64,000 bases of DNA from Micromonospora rubida (GTDB lineage Bacteria; Actinomycetota; Actinomycetes; Mycobacteriales; Micromonosporaceae): contig NZ_JAAALO010000002.1 of assembly GCF_009908295.1 (NCBI RefSeq), forward strand, positions 1,058,707 to 1,122,706, written 5' to 3'. The notes below the pieces were generated by a model. It was not told the origin of the DNA, searched no databases, and saw nothing but the letters and a program-made list of their open reading frames with translations. The first letter of the stretch is position 1, and each line of letters starts with the position of its first letter. Both the position numbers and the translations under genes were made by a program. This document shows positions 25,496 to 33,187 of the stretch, one piece after another.

Positions 25496-25648
25496 CCCCT
25501 CCTCGGCCCCTTTGCTCTGCTGCAGCGGAGGAAACAGTCACTCGATGTGAAAATCAGCGCACAGACGTCGCCCGGGCTGATTCGGAGATTCTCCTGTTCA
25601 AAGCTGGTGTTGCCGGGAGGGCAGCAGAGCAAAGCGGGCGAGGGGGGC
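25496..25648. repeat. Inverted-repeat element (MITE-like or structured RNA)
   Basis: Two 28-bp arms (25496-25523 and 25621-25648) are complementary at 24 of 28 positions with a perfect 14-bp core, TTTGCTCTGCTGC preceded by C. Inside is a second inverted repeat, AATCAGC ... GCTGATT. The unit sits in a gene-free 430-bp gap between the small membrane protein and VOC genes, exactly where the paralogous region at 29293-29306 has only about 13 bp, so it lies in DNA gained by this copy or lost from the other. No transposase is encoded. Confidence 0.6.
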
Positions 25649-25807
25649 ACCGAAGGGCGCGGCCAGCTGTCACGGAAGGTAGCAACTCGGGCCTCACCGA
25701 CAGCCATTACTTACAGTGTTCAACCGGCGCATCTCGCCGGGTGAGGCGTCCGCCCCCGCATCGGCGGCTGCACAGTGCCGCCGGTGCGGCTCGCGGTCGC
25801 GGTCGGG

Positions 25808-26218
25808 CTAGCGCACTTCCTGGATGCGGACCATGTTGCCCGCCGGGTCGCGGAAGGCGCAGTCACGAATCCCGTACGGCTGCTCGACCGGCTCCTGGAC
25901 GACCTCGACGTCACCGGCCTGCACCTTCTCGAAGACACCGTCGAGGTCGGGGGTGGCCAACACGATCCAGCCGTACGTGCCCTTCGCCATCATCTCCCGG
26001 ATCACCCGACGCTCCTCGTCGGTGGCACCCGGGTCGGCCAGCGGTGGCGCCAGGAGGATGCGCGTGTCCGGCTGACCCACCGGCCCGACCGTGATCCACC
26101 GCATCTTGCCGCTGCCCACGTCACTGCGTACCTCGAAACCGAGGACATCACGGTAAAAGACCAGGGACGCCTCGGGGTCGTCGTGTGGAAGGAAGCTCGT
26201 GTGAATGGTGATGTCCAT
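25808..26218 (-). CDS. VOC-family protein (glyoxalase/extradiol dioxygenase superfamily), copy A
   Basis: A 136-residue single VOC module starting MDITIHTSFLPHDDPEAS, with FYRDVLGFEVR, RILLAPP, GTYGWIVLATPDLDGVFEK and a C-terminal CAFRDPAGNMVRIQE. These are the paired beta-alpha-beta-beta-beta units of the fold; the metal-ligand positions are partly conserved. Reaction unknown (dioxygenase, isomerase or drug-binding are all represented). ATG 26218 is used; ATG 26224 is possible. It is a close paralogue of the gene at 29306-29716. Confidence 0.85.
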   Translation of the reverse strand: MDITIHTSFLPHDDPEASLVFYRDVLGFEVRSDVGSGKMRWITVGPVGQPDTRILLAPPLADPGATDEERRVIREMMAKGTYGWIVLATPDLDGVFEKVQAGDVEVVQEPVEQPYGIRDCAFRDPAGNMVRIQEVR

Positions 26219-26223
26219 GGCCA

Positions 26224-26286
26224 TCACGCTAGGCGCGGCACGACGGCCCACGCTTCTTGATTCCTGACCGGTCTGCTCACCTGCTT
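26224..26286 (-). pseudogene. C-terminal remnant of an araC-type gene
   Basis: The frame reads KQVSRPVRNQEAWAVVPRLA and a stop 5 bp before the VOC gene's ATG at 26218. The intact AraC protein at 29722-30171 ends KQVTRPIRNREAPAPTPHLA in the same place relative to its VOC gene. Upstream sequence is no longer recognisable as AraC, so only the last 20 codons survive. This marks the edge of a segmental duplication. Confidence 0.78.
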
Positions 26287-26315
26287 CGCCGCCGCGCTCC
26301 GGATGCCTGAAGGCC

Positions 26316-26789
26316 TCATCGGTTGAGAAAGAACTCGGCACCTTGGACGTACTCCATCGCCTTGACGAACTCGGGGTCGTTGAGCCTGCGATTCATCTCT
26401 TCCTCGGTTGGGTCCGCCACCCGCTGGTGGAGCCACCACAGGTTGCCGAACGGGTCGCGGAAACGGCTGACCCGATCGCCCCAGAACAGCTCGGTCGGCT
26501 CAGTGACAACGGTCGCGCCACGTTCGACCGCCCGGCGTAGCACCTCGGCGTCGTCGGCGACGTAGAGGCGCAGGAAGGCCGGCGTCTGCGGCCAGTCCGG
26601 CTTGTCGAACATCATCACGACCGAGTCTCCGATGCGGACCTCAGCGTGGCCGATCACCCCGCCCACTTCCATTCGAGCCAACTCGGTGGCGTCGAAGACA
26701 CTGACGACGAAGTCGATCAACTGGGCCGTGTTCCCCGGAGAGATCATCCACGGGGTGACGGTGTGGTAGCCGTCGGGAACAACCTTCAT
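26316..26789 (-). CDS. VOC-family protein (PhnB/glyoxalase-like)
   Basis: A 157-residue VOC protein of the PhnB type: YHTVTPWMISPGNTAQLIDF, VIGHAEVRIGDSVVMMFDK, LYVADDAEVLRRAVERGATV, WGDRVSRFRDPFGNLWWLHQ. The VSRFRDPFGNLWW ending is typical of PhnB-like and bleomycin-resistance-like members. The extra C-terminal helix (EEEMNRRLNDPEFVKAMEY) is frequent in this subfamily. It is divergent from the WYL regulator gene 103 bp away, which may control it. Substrate unknown. Confidence 0.87.
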   Translation of the reverse strand: MKVVPDGYHTVTPWMISPGNTAQLIDFVVSVFDATELARMEVGGVIGHAEVRIGDSVVMMFDKPDWPQTPAFLRLYVADDAEVLRRAVERGATVVTEPTELFWGDRVSRFRDPFGNLWWLHQRVADPTEEEMNRRLNDPEFVKAMEYVQGAEFFLNR

Positions 26790-26892
26790 CGCTTATCTCC
26801 TCGTTGCGGCGCACGGTCTGTGTACCGCCGGGAACCAGGCTAGAGCCCATATAGGCCAGCTCCAGTCCTACATGAGGAGGCACCATGGGAAC

Positions 26893-27858
26893 GTGAAAGA
26901 CACGTCGGCCCGCCTGCTGCGACTGCTGTCCCTGCTCCAGACGCCCCGGGAATGGCCGGGCAGCGAACTCGCCGAACGACTCCAGGTCGCCCCCCGCACC
27001 GTGCGCCGGGACGTCGACCGACTGCGTGAGCTCGGCTACCCGGTCCAGGCCACCATGGGCGCGCAGGGCGGGTACCGACTCGTGGCGGGCAAGGCGATGC
27101 CGCCGCTGCTGCTCGATGATGAGGAGGCCGTGGCCATCGCCGTCGGCCTGCGCACGGCGGCCCGGCAGCCAGTCGCCGGCATCGCCGAGGCGTCGCTGCG
27201 GGCTCTGGCCAAGCTGCAGCAGGTGCTTCCGCCCCGGCTGGGCCGCCGTGTCAGCGCCCTGACCGCGACCGCCCTGCCGACGCCCGCAGCTTCGGCCTCG
27301 CTGGTCGACCCCACACAGTTGACAGTCCTCGCCGCCGCGGGCGCGGCCAACGAACGAGTCCGGTTCGACTACCGCAACCACGACGGCGTCGTCAGCCGGC
27401 GGCACGTCGAACCACACCGGCTGGTCGTGGTTGGCCGTCGCTGGTATCTGCTCGCCTACGACAACGAGCGCAACGACTGGCGGACGTTTCGCATCGACCG
27501 CATCGACAAGGCCCAGACCACCGGGACGCGGGTGCCGCCACGCGACCCACCGGCCGATGACCTGGCCGCGTTCGTCACCAGCCAGCTCTACGACCTGGCA
27601 CCGGTCTTCCGGGCGGTGGTGACGCTCGCCCTGCCGGTCGGCCAGGCCGCGGCCCAACTGGGCGACTACGCCGGCGAACTGCGGCCTATCGACGACGTAT
27701 CGTGCCGCTGGCACAGCCCGCAGGACACGATCGACTGGCTCGCCGTCCGGTTGGCCCTGCTCGGCTGCGATTTCACCGTCCACGAGCCAGTCGCGCTGGT
27801 CGACCACCTACGCCAGCTCGGCGGCCGCATCACCCGTGCCGTGCCACCCGGAACCTGA
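26893..27858 (+). CDS. WYL-domain transcriptional regulator
   Basis: A 321-residue regulator: N-terminal winged HTH (about 1-60, LLRLLSLLQTPREWPGSELAERL, RTVRRDVDRLRELGYPV), a linker, the WYL domain (LVVVGRRWYLLAYDNERNDWRTFRIDRI) and a WCX-type C-terminal region. I start at GTG 26893 (VKDTSARLL), the usual family beginning; ATG 26872 would add seven residues. WYL domains bind ligands, often nucleic acid or nucleotides. It is divergent from the VOC gene, which is the most likely local target. Confidence 0.88.
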   Translation: MKDTSARLLRLLSLLQTPREWPGSELAERLQVAPRTVRRDVDRLRELGYPVQATMGAQGGYRLVAGKAMPPLLLDDEEAVAIAVGLRTAARQPVAGIAEASLRALAKLQQVLPPRLGRRVSALTATALPTPAASASLVDPTQLTVLAAAGAANERVRFDYRNHDGVVSRRHVEPHRLVVVGRRWYLLAYDNERNDWRTFRIDRIDKAQTTGTRVPPRDPPADDLAAFVTSQLYDLAPVFRAVVTLALPVGQAAAQLGDYAGELRPIDDVSCRWHSPQDTIDWLAVRLALLGCDFTVHEPVALVDHLRQLGGRITRAVPPGT

Positions 27859-27921
27859 AACGGCCACCTCCAGCTGACCGCCCGTGGCGACCCCGGATGT
27901 CACCGGCGGGCACTCCAGGCT

Positions 27922-29067
27922 TCAGCTGACCGGCACGGCGGCGGCCCGCAGCGCCCAGAAGTTCGACCGGTACTGGTCGTGGATGGTCGCCGACTGGACC
28001 CGTAGCAGCGCCTCGTCGTTCTCGCGGAGCGCGGCGTTCGAGTAGTTGTGGCTACCGGTCATCACCCACTTGGTGTCCTTCTGCCCGTCGTACGTTCCCT
28101 CGACCAGCATGTACTTCGAGTGCACGATGTAGTCGCCGCTGATCTTGTACAGCTTGATCCGGGCGTGCCCGGACAGGATGTTGGGCACGTCGGTGTCGGT
28201 CTCGGTGTAGACGATGTCCACCCAGCACTTCTTGTCGGCCAGCTCCCGCAGCTTGGTCGCGATCGGGTTGCGGCTGAAGTGCCACATCCCGATCCGGATG
28301 ATCGTCCGCCCGGTCTCGGTGCCCGTCGAGGTGTTGCCCTCGCAGGTGATGTTCTCGTCGAGCATGTTGTAGATCGTGTCGGTGTCCTGGGTGGTGCCGG
28401 CGCGGGGGAAGAAGTACGACTTGGCGTTGCCGCTGGACGTGGTCCGGTAGTAGTCGTTGTTCTTCACCTGGGCCGCCAGGTCGCCGTGATAGGCGACGTA
28501 GGAGTTGTAGACGGCGGTGTTGCCGACGAGCGTCACCGCGTTGTTCCAGTAGCGCTCGGCGTTGTCGTTGGTCAGGTTCGCCGAGCTCTGCACCAGGACG
28601 TTCGTCGACCCGAGGGTGTCGGAGAACAGGAAGAACTTGTTGTGCATGATCGGCGAGTTGAGGTTGCCGATGCAGGCCCGGTCGGTGGTGCAGACGGTCA
28701 CCCAGGAGGCGTTGGTCCGGGTCGTGCCGAGCTTGCCGATCAGGCCGGTCACCGCCGGGTAGGCCCGGGACTGGCCGTCGACCACGACCCGCACGTTCAC
28801 CCCCCGGTCGTACGCGGCCGCCAGGTCGTTCGACACCCGGGTCAGCGAGAAGTGGAACATCGCCACCCGGATCGTGGACCCGGGAGCGGCGCCCTGGATC
28901 AGCCGCTGGACGTGTTCGACGATGGCGTACTGCTGACTGGCCACCGTGGGGTTGTTGAAGACCGCGCCGGAGGCCACGGCCGCGACCGCCGGTGTGGTCG
29001 GGGTCAGGATGGCGGCGGCGGCGAGGCCGCCCGTGACGAGTATCCCGGCGATACGACGCAGAAGCAT
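27922..29067 (-). CDS. Secreted phospholipase D-family protein
   Basis: A 381-residue exported protein with a signal peptide (1-30) and two HKD half-sites: H142/K144 in MHNKFFLFSD followed by SSANLT, and H316/K318 in VHSKYMLVEG followed by TGSHNYSNAAL. Both His and Lys are present, so a complete bilobal PLD active site is expected, acting on phosphodiesters outside the cell. ATG 29067 begins the signal sequence; upstream is a 15-bp-stem hairpin. It converges on the WYL gene. Confidence 0.89.
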   Translation of the reverse strand: MLLRRIAGILVTGGLAAAAILTPTTPAVAAVASGAVFNNPTVASQQYAIVEHVQRLIQGAAPGSTIRVAMFHFSLTRVSNDLAAAYDRGVNVRVVVDGQSRAYPAVTGLIGKLGTTRTNASWVTVCTTDRACIGNLNSPIMHNKFFLFSDTLGSTNVLVQSSANLTNDNAERYWNNAVTLVGNTAVYNSYVAYHGDLAAQVKNNDYYRTTSSGNAKSYFFPRAGTTQDTDTIYNMLDENITCEGNTSTGTETGRTIIRIGMWHFSRNPIATKLRELADKKCWVDIVYTETDTDVPNILSGHARIKLYKISGDYIVHSKYMLVEGTYDGQKDTKWVMTGSHNYSNAALRENDEALLRVQSATIHDQYRSNFWALRAAAVPVS

Positions 29068-29095
29068 GAGACTCCCTCGGTGTCCGTGCGGCTGA

Positions 29096-29130
29096 GTGGC
29101 CCGGCCGCCGTGAGCCGGCGGCCGGGCCAC
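29096..29130 (-). terminator. Strong hairpin before the phospholipase D gene
   Basis: Perfect 15-bp arms (29096-29110 and 29116-29130; GTGGCCCGGCCGCCG and its complement) with a 5-nt loop. On the minus strand it lies after the VOC gene (ending 29306) and 29 bp before the PLD start, so it probably separates the two transcripts; an attenuating 5'-leader role is also possible. Confidence 0.6.
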
Positions 29131-29247
29131 CCAGCATGCCAACACTCCGCACATCCTCCGCACACGCGCCGCAGCCGGCCGCTTCCGGGACGCCGCGGGT
29201 CAGAAGCCGAGGACGGGGCGTCCCCCGCGTGGCCGCCTGGCGGCCAC

Positions 29248-29293
29248 GGACACCAGCGGTGGAGCTACCGAACCCACTTGTTCCAGCTCAACG
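29248..29293 (-). pseudogene. Remnant of the small membrane protein gene (5' end only)
   Basis: These bases match 25333-25378, the start of the small membrane protein gene, over about 46 bp. Read in the equivalent frame they give (L)SWNKWVR, a stop codon, then LHRW, against LRWNKWIRQLHRW in the intact copy. The rest of the gene is absent. Together with the adjacent VOC copy this shows that the region was duplicated and this member lost its third gene. Confidence 0.72.
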
Positions 29294-29305
29294 TGCGCTC
29301 GCCGG

Positions 29306-29716
29306 CTAGCGCAGTTCCTGGATGCGGATCAGGTTGCCCGCCGGATCGCGGAAGGCGCAGTCACGGGTGCCGTACGGCTGCTCGGTCGGCTCCTGGACGA
29401 CCTCGGCGTCGCCGGCCTGCAGCTTCTCGAAGGTGCCGTCGAGGTCGGGGGTGGCCAGCAGGATCCAGCCGTACGTGCCCTTGGCCATCATCTCGGCGAT
29501 GACGCGACGCTCGTCGTCGGTGATGCCGGGGTCGACGGCCGGCGGCGCGAGAAGGATGGACGTGCCGGGCTGACCGGGCGGGCCGACCGTGATCCAGCGC
29601 ATCTTGCCGCTTCCGACGTCTTTGCGGACCTCGAAGCCGAGGGTGTCGCGGTAGAAGGCCAGGGATGCGTCCGGGTCGTCGTGCGGCAGGAAGGTCGTGT
29701 GAATCGTGATGTCCAT
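29306..29716 (-). CDS. VOC-family protein, copy B
   Basis: A 136-residue VOC module starting MDITIHTTFLPHDDPDAS, nearly identical in layout to copy A at 25808-26218 (FYRDTLGFEVRKDVGSGKM, ILLAPPAVDPG, GTYGWILLATPDLDGTFEK, DCAFRDPAGNLIRIQE). It lies 5 bp after the AraC-type gene and is presumably co-transcribed with it. The strong conservation between copies, against the decay of their neighbours, suggests selection on the VOC product. Reaction unknown. Confidence 0.86.
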   Translation of the reverse strand: MDITIHTTFLPHDDPDASLAFYRDTLGFEVRKDVGSGKMRWITVGPPGQPGTSILLAPPAVDPGITDDERRVIAEMMAKGTYGWILLATPDLDGTFEKLQAGDAEVVQEPTEQPYGTRDCAFRDPAGNLIRIQELR

Positions 29717-29721
29717 GGCAG

Positions 29722-30171
29722 TCACGCTAGGTGCGGCGTGGGGGCCGGCGCTTCTCGATTCCTGATCGGTCTGGTCACCTGTTTCGCCAGGCACGGCGGC
29801 ATCCCCGCCGTCCCGCTCGCCGCCTGGCGCCGGTAGACGCTGGGCGGCACTCCGACCAGCTCGGTGAAGCGGGTGCTGAAGGTGCCCAGCGACGAGCAGC
29901 CGACCGCGAAGCAGACCTCGGTGACGCTGAGGTCGCCACGGCGCAGCAACGCCATCGCGCGCTCGATGCGCCGCGTCATGAGATAGCTGTACGGCGACTC
30001 ACCGTAGGCGAGCCGGAACTCGCGGCTGAGGTGCCCGGCCGAGATGTGCGCGCCACGGGCGAGCGCCTCGACGTCCAGCGGCTGCGCGTACTCCCGGTCG
30101 ATCCGGTCGCGGACGCGGCGCAGCCGCGCGAGGTCGAGCAGGTGCTGCGCGGCGGTGGGTTTGCTGGTCAC
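29722..30171 (-). CDS. AraC-family transcriptional regulator (DNA-binding domain only)
   Basis: A 149-residue protein consisting almost only of the AraC double-HTH: RLRRVRDRIDREYAQPLDVEALARGAH, ISAGHLSREFRLAYGESPYSYL, RRIERAMALLRRGDLSVTEVCFAVG, SLGTFSTRFTELVGVPPSVYRR. There is no N-terminal effector domain. GTG 30171 has AGGA nine nt upstream. It precedes VOC copy B by 5 bp, so it likely controls that gene and itself. Confidence 0.88.
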   Translation of the reverse strand: MTSKPTAAQHLLDLARLRRVRDRIDREYAQPLDVEALARGAHISAGHLSREFRLAYGESPYSYLMTRRIERAMALLRRGDLSVTEVCFAVGCSSLGTFSTRFTELVGVPPSVYRRQAASGTAGMPPCLAKQVTRPIRNREAPAPTPHLA

Positions 30172-30243
30172 CTGCGCGATCCTGCCACGCCCACCGCAGG
30201 CCACCCAGCACGGACGGCGGCCGTCAGGGCCCACACGATCGAG

Positions 30244-30289
30244 ATCTTGGAAGGAAGCGGCCCTCGAAGGGGCCATTTCGTTCCAAGAT
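30244..30289. repeat. Palindromic intergenic element
   Basis: ATCTTGGAA (30244-30252) and TTCCAAGAT (30281-30289) are perfect 9-bp complements, and the interior pairs again as GGCCC/GGGCC around TCGAA, giving a 46-bp imperfect hairpin. It lies in the gap between the divergent AraC and hypothetical genes, close to the second one's start. A weaker relative starting CGATCTTG is at 42189. Probably a dispersed genomic palindrome. Confidence 0.6.
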
Positions 30290-30319
30290 TCGCGTTGACC
30301 GGGCCGGGACACTGGGGCC

Positions 30320-31063
30320 GTGCGAGATGATGCCGAGTTCGAGCGGGCCGTGGAGCGGTTGTACGCCGCCTTCGCCCACCATCCGTTGCCGGCCGACATG
30401 GCCGCCTGCGAGCACTGCGTGGACCCGGCCGAGGTGGCGCTGTTCGCGCGTACGCCGCTGCGGAAGCTGGCCCCGGACCAACTCGGCACCTACCTGATTC
30501 ACCCGGGCACCTGGGGAGACGGGACGGAGTTCCCGCACCTGCTGCCCCGGCTGCTGGAGGCGTACGCGACCGGCGAGATGGAGGAGGGAGGGCACTGGCC
30601 GGACAGCGTGACCCGCCGGATCAGCGGCCAATGGCAGACCTGGCCGGCCCCGGAGCGGGACGCGGTCGAGCACTTCGTCCGCGTCTGGTGGCACCGGGCC
30701 CTTGACGGGTACCCGTCCGTCACGCCCGTGGGGGACCTGCTGGATGCGATCGCGGAGCTGGGGGTCGATGTCGGGCCGTACCTGGCCGAGTTCGCGGCCG
30801 TCCCGGGGGAGGCTCCCGCCCGGCACCTGGCCGACGTCGTCAGCCACTGGATGCGCGGCAGCTACCTGCACGACGGGGCGGAGGAGTCGATGCGGCGCTG
30901 GCTGGCCGGCCCGACGCCGGTCGACGTACTGCTGTCCGCAGCGGTTGCCTCGGCCAGCCCGGAGATCGCCGCCGAACTGGCCGACGCCGCCGAGTACGCC
31001 TGCCTCATCGGGGAGGGCCTGCTCGGGGAGGGCGTGCCTCCGGACGCCGTCCCCGAGCGCTGA
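30320..31063 (+). CDS. Hypothetical protein
   Basis: A 247-residue soluble, acidic, mainly helical protein starting at GTG 30320. No signal peptide, helix of membrane length or catalytic motif is visible. The pattern (ERLYAAFAHHPLP, CEHCVDPAEVALFARTPLRKL, LGTYLIHPGTWGDGTEFPHLLPRLLE) looks like a uniform family rather than a chance frame, with a CxxC in the N-terminal third. It converges on the membrane protein at 31076 with a 12-bp gap. Function not recognised. Confidence 0.72.
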   Translation: MRDDAEFERAVERLYAAFAHHPLPADMAACEHCVDPAEVALFARTPLRKLAPDQLGTYLIHPGTWGDGTEFPHLLPRLLEAYATGEMEEGGHWPDSVTRRISGQWQTWPAPERDAVEHFVRVWWHRALDGYPSVTPVGDLLDAIAELGVDVGPYLAEFAAVPGEAPARHLADVVSHWMRGSYLHDGAEESMRRWLAGPTPVDVLLSAAVASASPEIAAELADAAEYACLIGEGLLGEGVPPDAVPER

Positions 31064-31075
31064 CCGAAGGAGAAG

Positions 31076-32119
31076 TCAGCCCATCGCGCGGCAGGCGGCG
31101 TCGATGCGGTGCAGCGGGCGGACCCGGCGTCCCAGCCCCTCCAGCAGCGAGTCCTCGACGTGGAAGTCGTGCACGCGTAGCCGGTGCCGGGGCAGTTCCT
31201 CCTCGCTCGGGCAGAGCACCTGCGCCTTCACCTGGTCGATCGGCACGTACCGCACGCCGCCCTGTTCCTGGAGCAGCACCATGTTCACGTCGTCGACGAC
31301 GACCACGTGGCCGCGTACGTCCTCCGTCGCGCCGGACCCGGCCTGCACGGTGGTGACGGTCAGCGGCAGCACCGGCGTGCTGATCACCGGCAGCGCCGCC
31401 CACACCAGCATGACCAGCACGGCGGCCTCGGTAGCCGAGGCCAGCGGCCGGATCACCGCCCCGGGCAGTGGCCCGGCGATGCCGAGCGCGAGCACCGGCG
31501 GGACGACGAACAGCGCCAGGACGAGCAGTTCCCGCTGCTGCCAGGCGTCCAGCAGGGCCGGCGTCAGGAGAACCAGGTACCCGCCGAGCAGGGCCGAGAC
31601 GATCAGCACCCGGGCCACGGGCAGGTCGTGCAGCCGGTCCGGGCGGAGCTGGAACGCGGCGGCGAACGCGGGCAGCAGCAGCGGCAGGTAGAGCAGCGGC
31701 CAGGTGATCAGGGCGAGCAGGTAGCTGGCCACCACGAACCAGGCCGGGGTGATGTCCGCCCAGCGGGCGAAGAGCGGGCGGCGGTACCCGGGCAGCCGGT
31801 CGACGCTCACCCCGAGGACCGCGCCGAGGGCGAACACCGCGACCAGGCCGGTGGAGAGCAGCCGGGCCGCCGTGGTGAGGAAGCCGGCGAGCAGGTTGAC
31901 CGGCCCGACGTTGGCGACCAGCAGCAGGGTGGTCTGGAGTTCCCCGCCGGCCTCCACGCCGAGCCGGAGCACCGAGAAGACGGCGGGCACGGCCACCACT
32001 GCCGTCCAGAACGACTGGCTGGCCCGGGCCCGGCGCTCGTCCAGGTGCCGCGCCTCGCCGAGTCGGGGCGTCTGCGTTCCGGCGTCCGCGTCCGCGCCGG
32101 TGACGGGCGGGGCGGTCAC
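31076..32119 (-). CDS. Polytopic membrane protein coupled to a solute-binding protein
   Basis: A 347-residue protein with about six hydrophobic helices between residues 40 and 260 and a soluble C-terminal domain of about 85 residues (VVVVDDVNMVLLQEQGGVRYVPIDQV). It starts at GTG 32119 inside the stop of the binding-protein gene (TAGTG), so the two are translationally coupled. It lacks the EAA loop of ABC permeases and no ATPase is nearby. It may be a receptor that reads the ligand state of the binding protein; that is inference. Confidence 0.7.
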   Translation of the reverse strand: MTAPPVTGADADAGTQTPRLGEARHLDERRARASQSFWTAVVAVPAVFSVLRLGVEAGGELQTTLLLVANVGPVNLLAGFLTTAARLLSTGLVAVFALGAVLGVSVDRLPGYRRPLFARWADITPAWFVVASYLLALITWPLLYLPLLLPAFAAAFQLRPDRLHDLPVARVLIVSALLGGYLVLLTPALLDAWQQRELLVLALFVVPPVLALGIAGPLPGAVIRPLASATEAAVLVMLVWAALPVISTPVLPLTVTTVQAGSGATEDVRGHVVVVDDVNMVLLQEQGGVRYVPIDQVKAQVLCPSEEELPRHRLRVHDFHVEDSLLEGLGRRVRPLHRIDAACRAMG

Positions 32120-33057
32120 TACCGGGGCGCTTTGTCGTCGAAGTCCACCAGCTCCGGCACCTTCAGCGGCGGGGGCTGGACCTTGGGCGCCCGCAGCCAC
32201 GGCCCGAGGGTCTGGTGGTACGCGGTCAGCCAGGGACTGCTCAGCCCCTTGCGCCCCTGCTGATAGCTCTTGTCGAGGAAGAACGCGACGAGGTCGCGCA
32301 GCGCCGGGTCGCTGATCGGCACCCCGACGCCGATCTGCTCGCTGGTGCCGAAGGGCATGTCGATGATCGTGAAGTCCTTCGGGTGCTTGGAGAGGAAGCC
32401 GGCGAGGATCGTCTCGTCCGAGCTGACCGCGTCGTAGCGCCCCGCGAGGATGCCCTCGACGCAGTCGCCGACCTCCTTGACCACGAACACCCTGATCTGG
32501 TGCCTCCCCAGCTCGGCCTCGGTGGTCGAGCCGCCGCTGGTGCAGACCTTGTAGCGGGGGTCGCGCAGGTCCTCGATGGTATGGATCTTGTCCTTGAGCC
32601 GGGTCGGGACCATCGCCTCCTGGGTGGTCACCAGGTACGGCCCGGCGAAGCTGACCAGCTTCTCGCGCTCCTCGGTCATCGAGAAGGTGGCGACCACCAG
32701 GTCGACCGCCCCGCCCTGGAGGGCGGGAATGCGGTCCTCCGTAGCCACCGGCACCCACTCGATTCGCTTGTCGCCCTCGTAGCCGAGCTGGGCGGCGATG
32801 TACCGGGCGATCTCGACGTCGAACCCGCTGTAGGTGCCGCCGTGCAGCTCGCCCATCAGCGGGCCGGTGGTGGAGACGCCGATCTTCAGCGTCGGCTGGC
32901 CGTAGATGTGCGTCTTGCTCAGCGTCTCCTTCACGGACGGGATCTGCGGCTCCTGCCGGCTGTCGCAACCGGCGGCAGCGGCCAGGGTCAGGGTCAGCGC
33001 GACCGCCAGGGTGGTGGCGACGGAGCGGACCCGGGACCGGGTGAGGAACACTTTCAT
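32119..33057 (-). CDS. Solute-binding lipoprotein, family 3 (GlnH/GluB-like)
   Basis: A 312-residue lipoprotein starting at ATG 33057 with a basic n-region, hydrophobic core and lipobox AAAAGC. The mature protein has the SBP_bac_3 pattern: LKIGVSTTGPLMG, TYSGFDVEIARYIAAQLGY, GGAVDLVVATFSMTEER, VCTSGGSTTEAEL and AGRYDAVSSDETIL. The family binds amino acids, normally glutamate/glutamine-type, for ABC uptake. Here the coupled downstream gene encodes a polytopic membrane protein and not an ABC permease, which is unusual. Confidence 0.86.
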   Translation of the reverse strand: MKVFLTRSRVRSVATTLAVALTLTLAAAAGCDSRQEPQIPSVKETLSKTHIYGQPTLKIGVSTTGPLMGELHGGTYSGFDVEIARYIAAQLGYEGDKRIEWVPVATEDRIPALQGGAVDLVVATFSMTEEREKLVSFAGPYLVTTQEAMVPTRLKDKIHTIEDLRDPRYKVCTSGGSTTEAELGRHQIRVFVVKEVGDCVEGILAGRYDAVSSDETILAGFLSKHPKDFTIIDMPFGTSEQIGVGVPISDPALRDLVAFFLDKSYQQGRKGLSSPWLTAYHQTLGPWLRAPKVQPPPLKVPELVDFDDKAPR

Positions 33058-33141
33058 CGGCGACCTCGCTGACCGGCGCATCTGCGGGACACCGAGGGTA
33101 GCCGCTCACGTCCATCCGCGTGGTCATCCACCCGGCCAGGG

Positions 33142-33181
33142 CCGGGGGTACGGCCGCGCCCGATCGCCGCCGTACCCCCGG
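33142..33181 (-). terminator. Hairpin terminator of the Tap-like peptidase gene
   Basis: Perfect 13-bp arms (33142-33154, CCGGGGGTACGGC; 33169-33181) with a 14-nt loop, immediately downstream of the minus-strand stop at 33188. Confidence 0.7.
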
Positions 33182-33187
33182 ATGTCC

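Noticed and set aside
25471..25707. A minus-strand 78-codon frame with several Cys
   Set aside because: It lies across both arms of the inverted-repeat element, which explains the open frame; no ribosome site or family resemblance.
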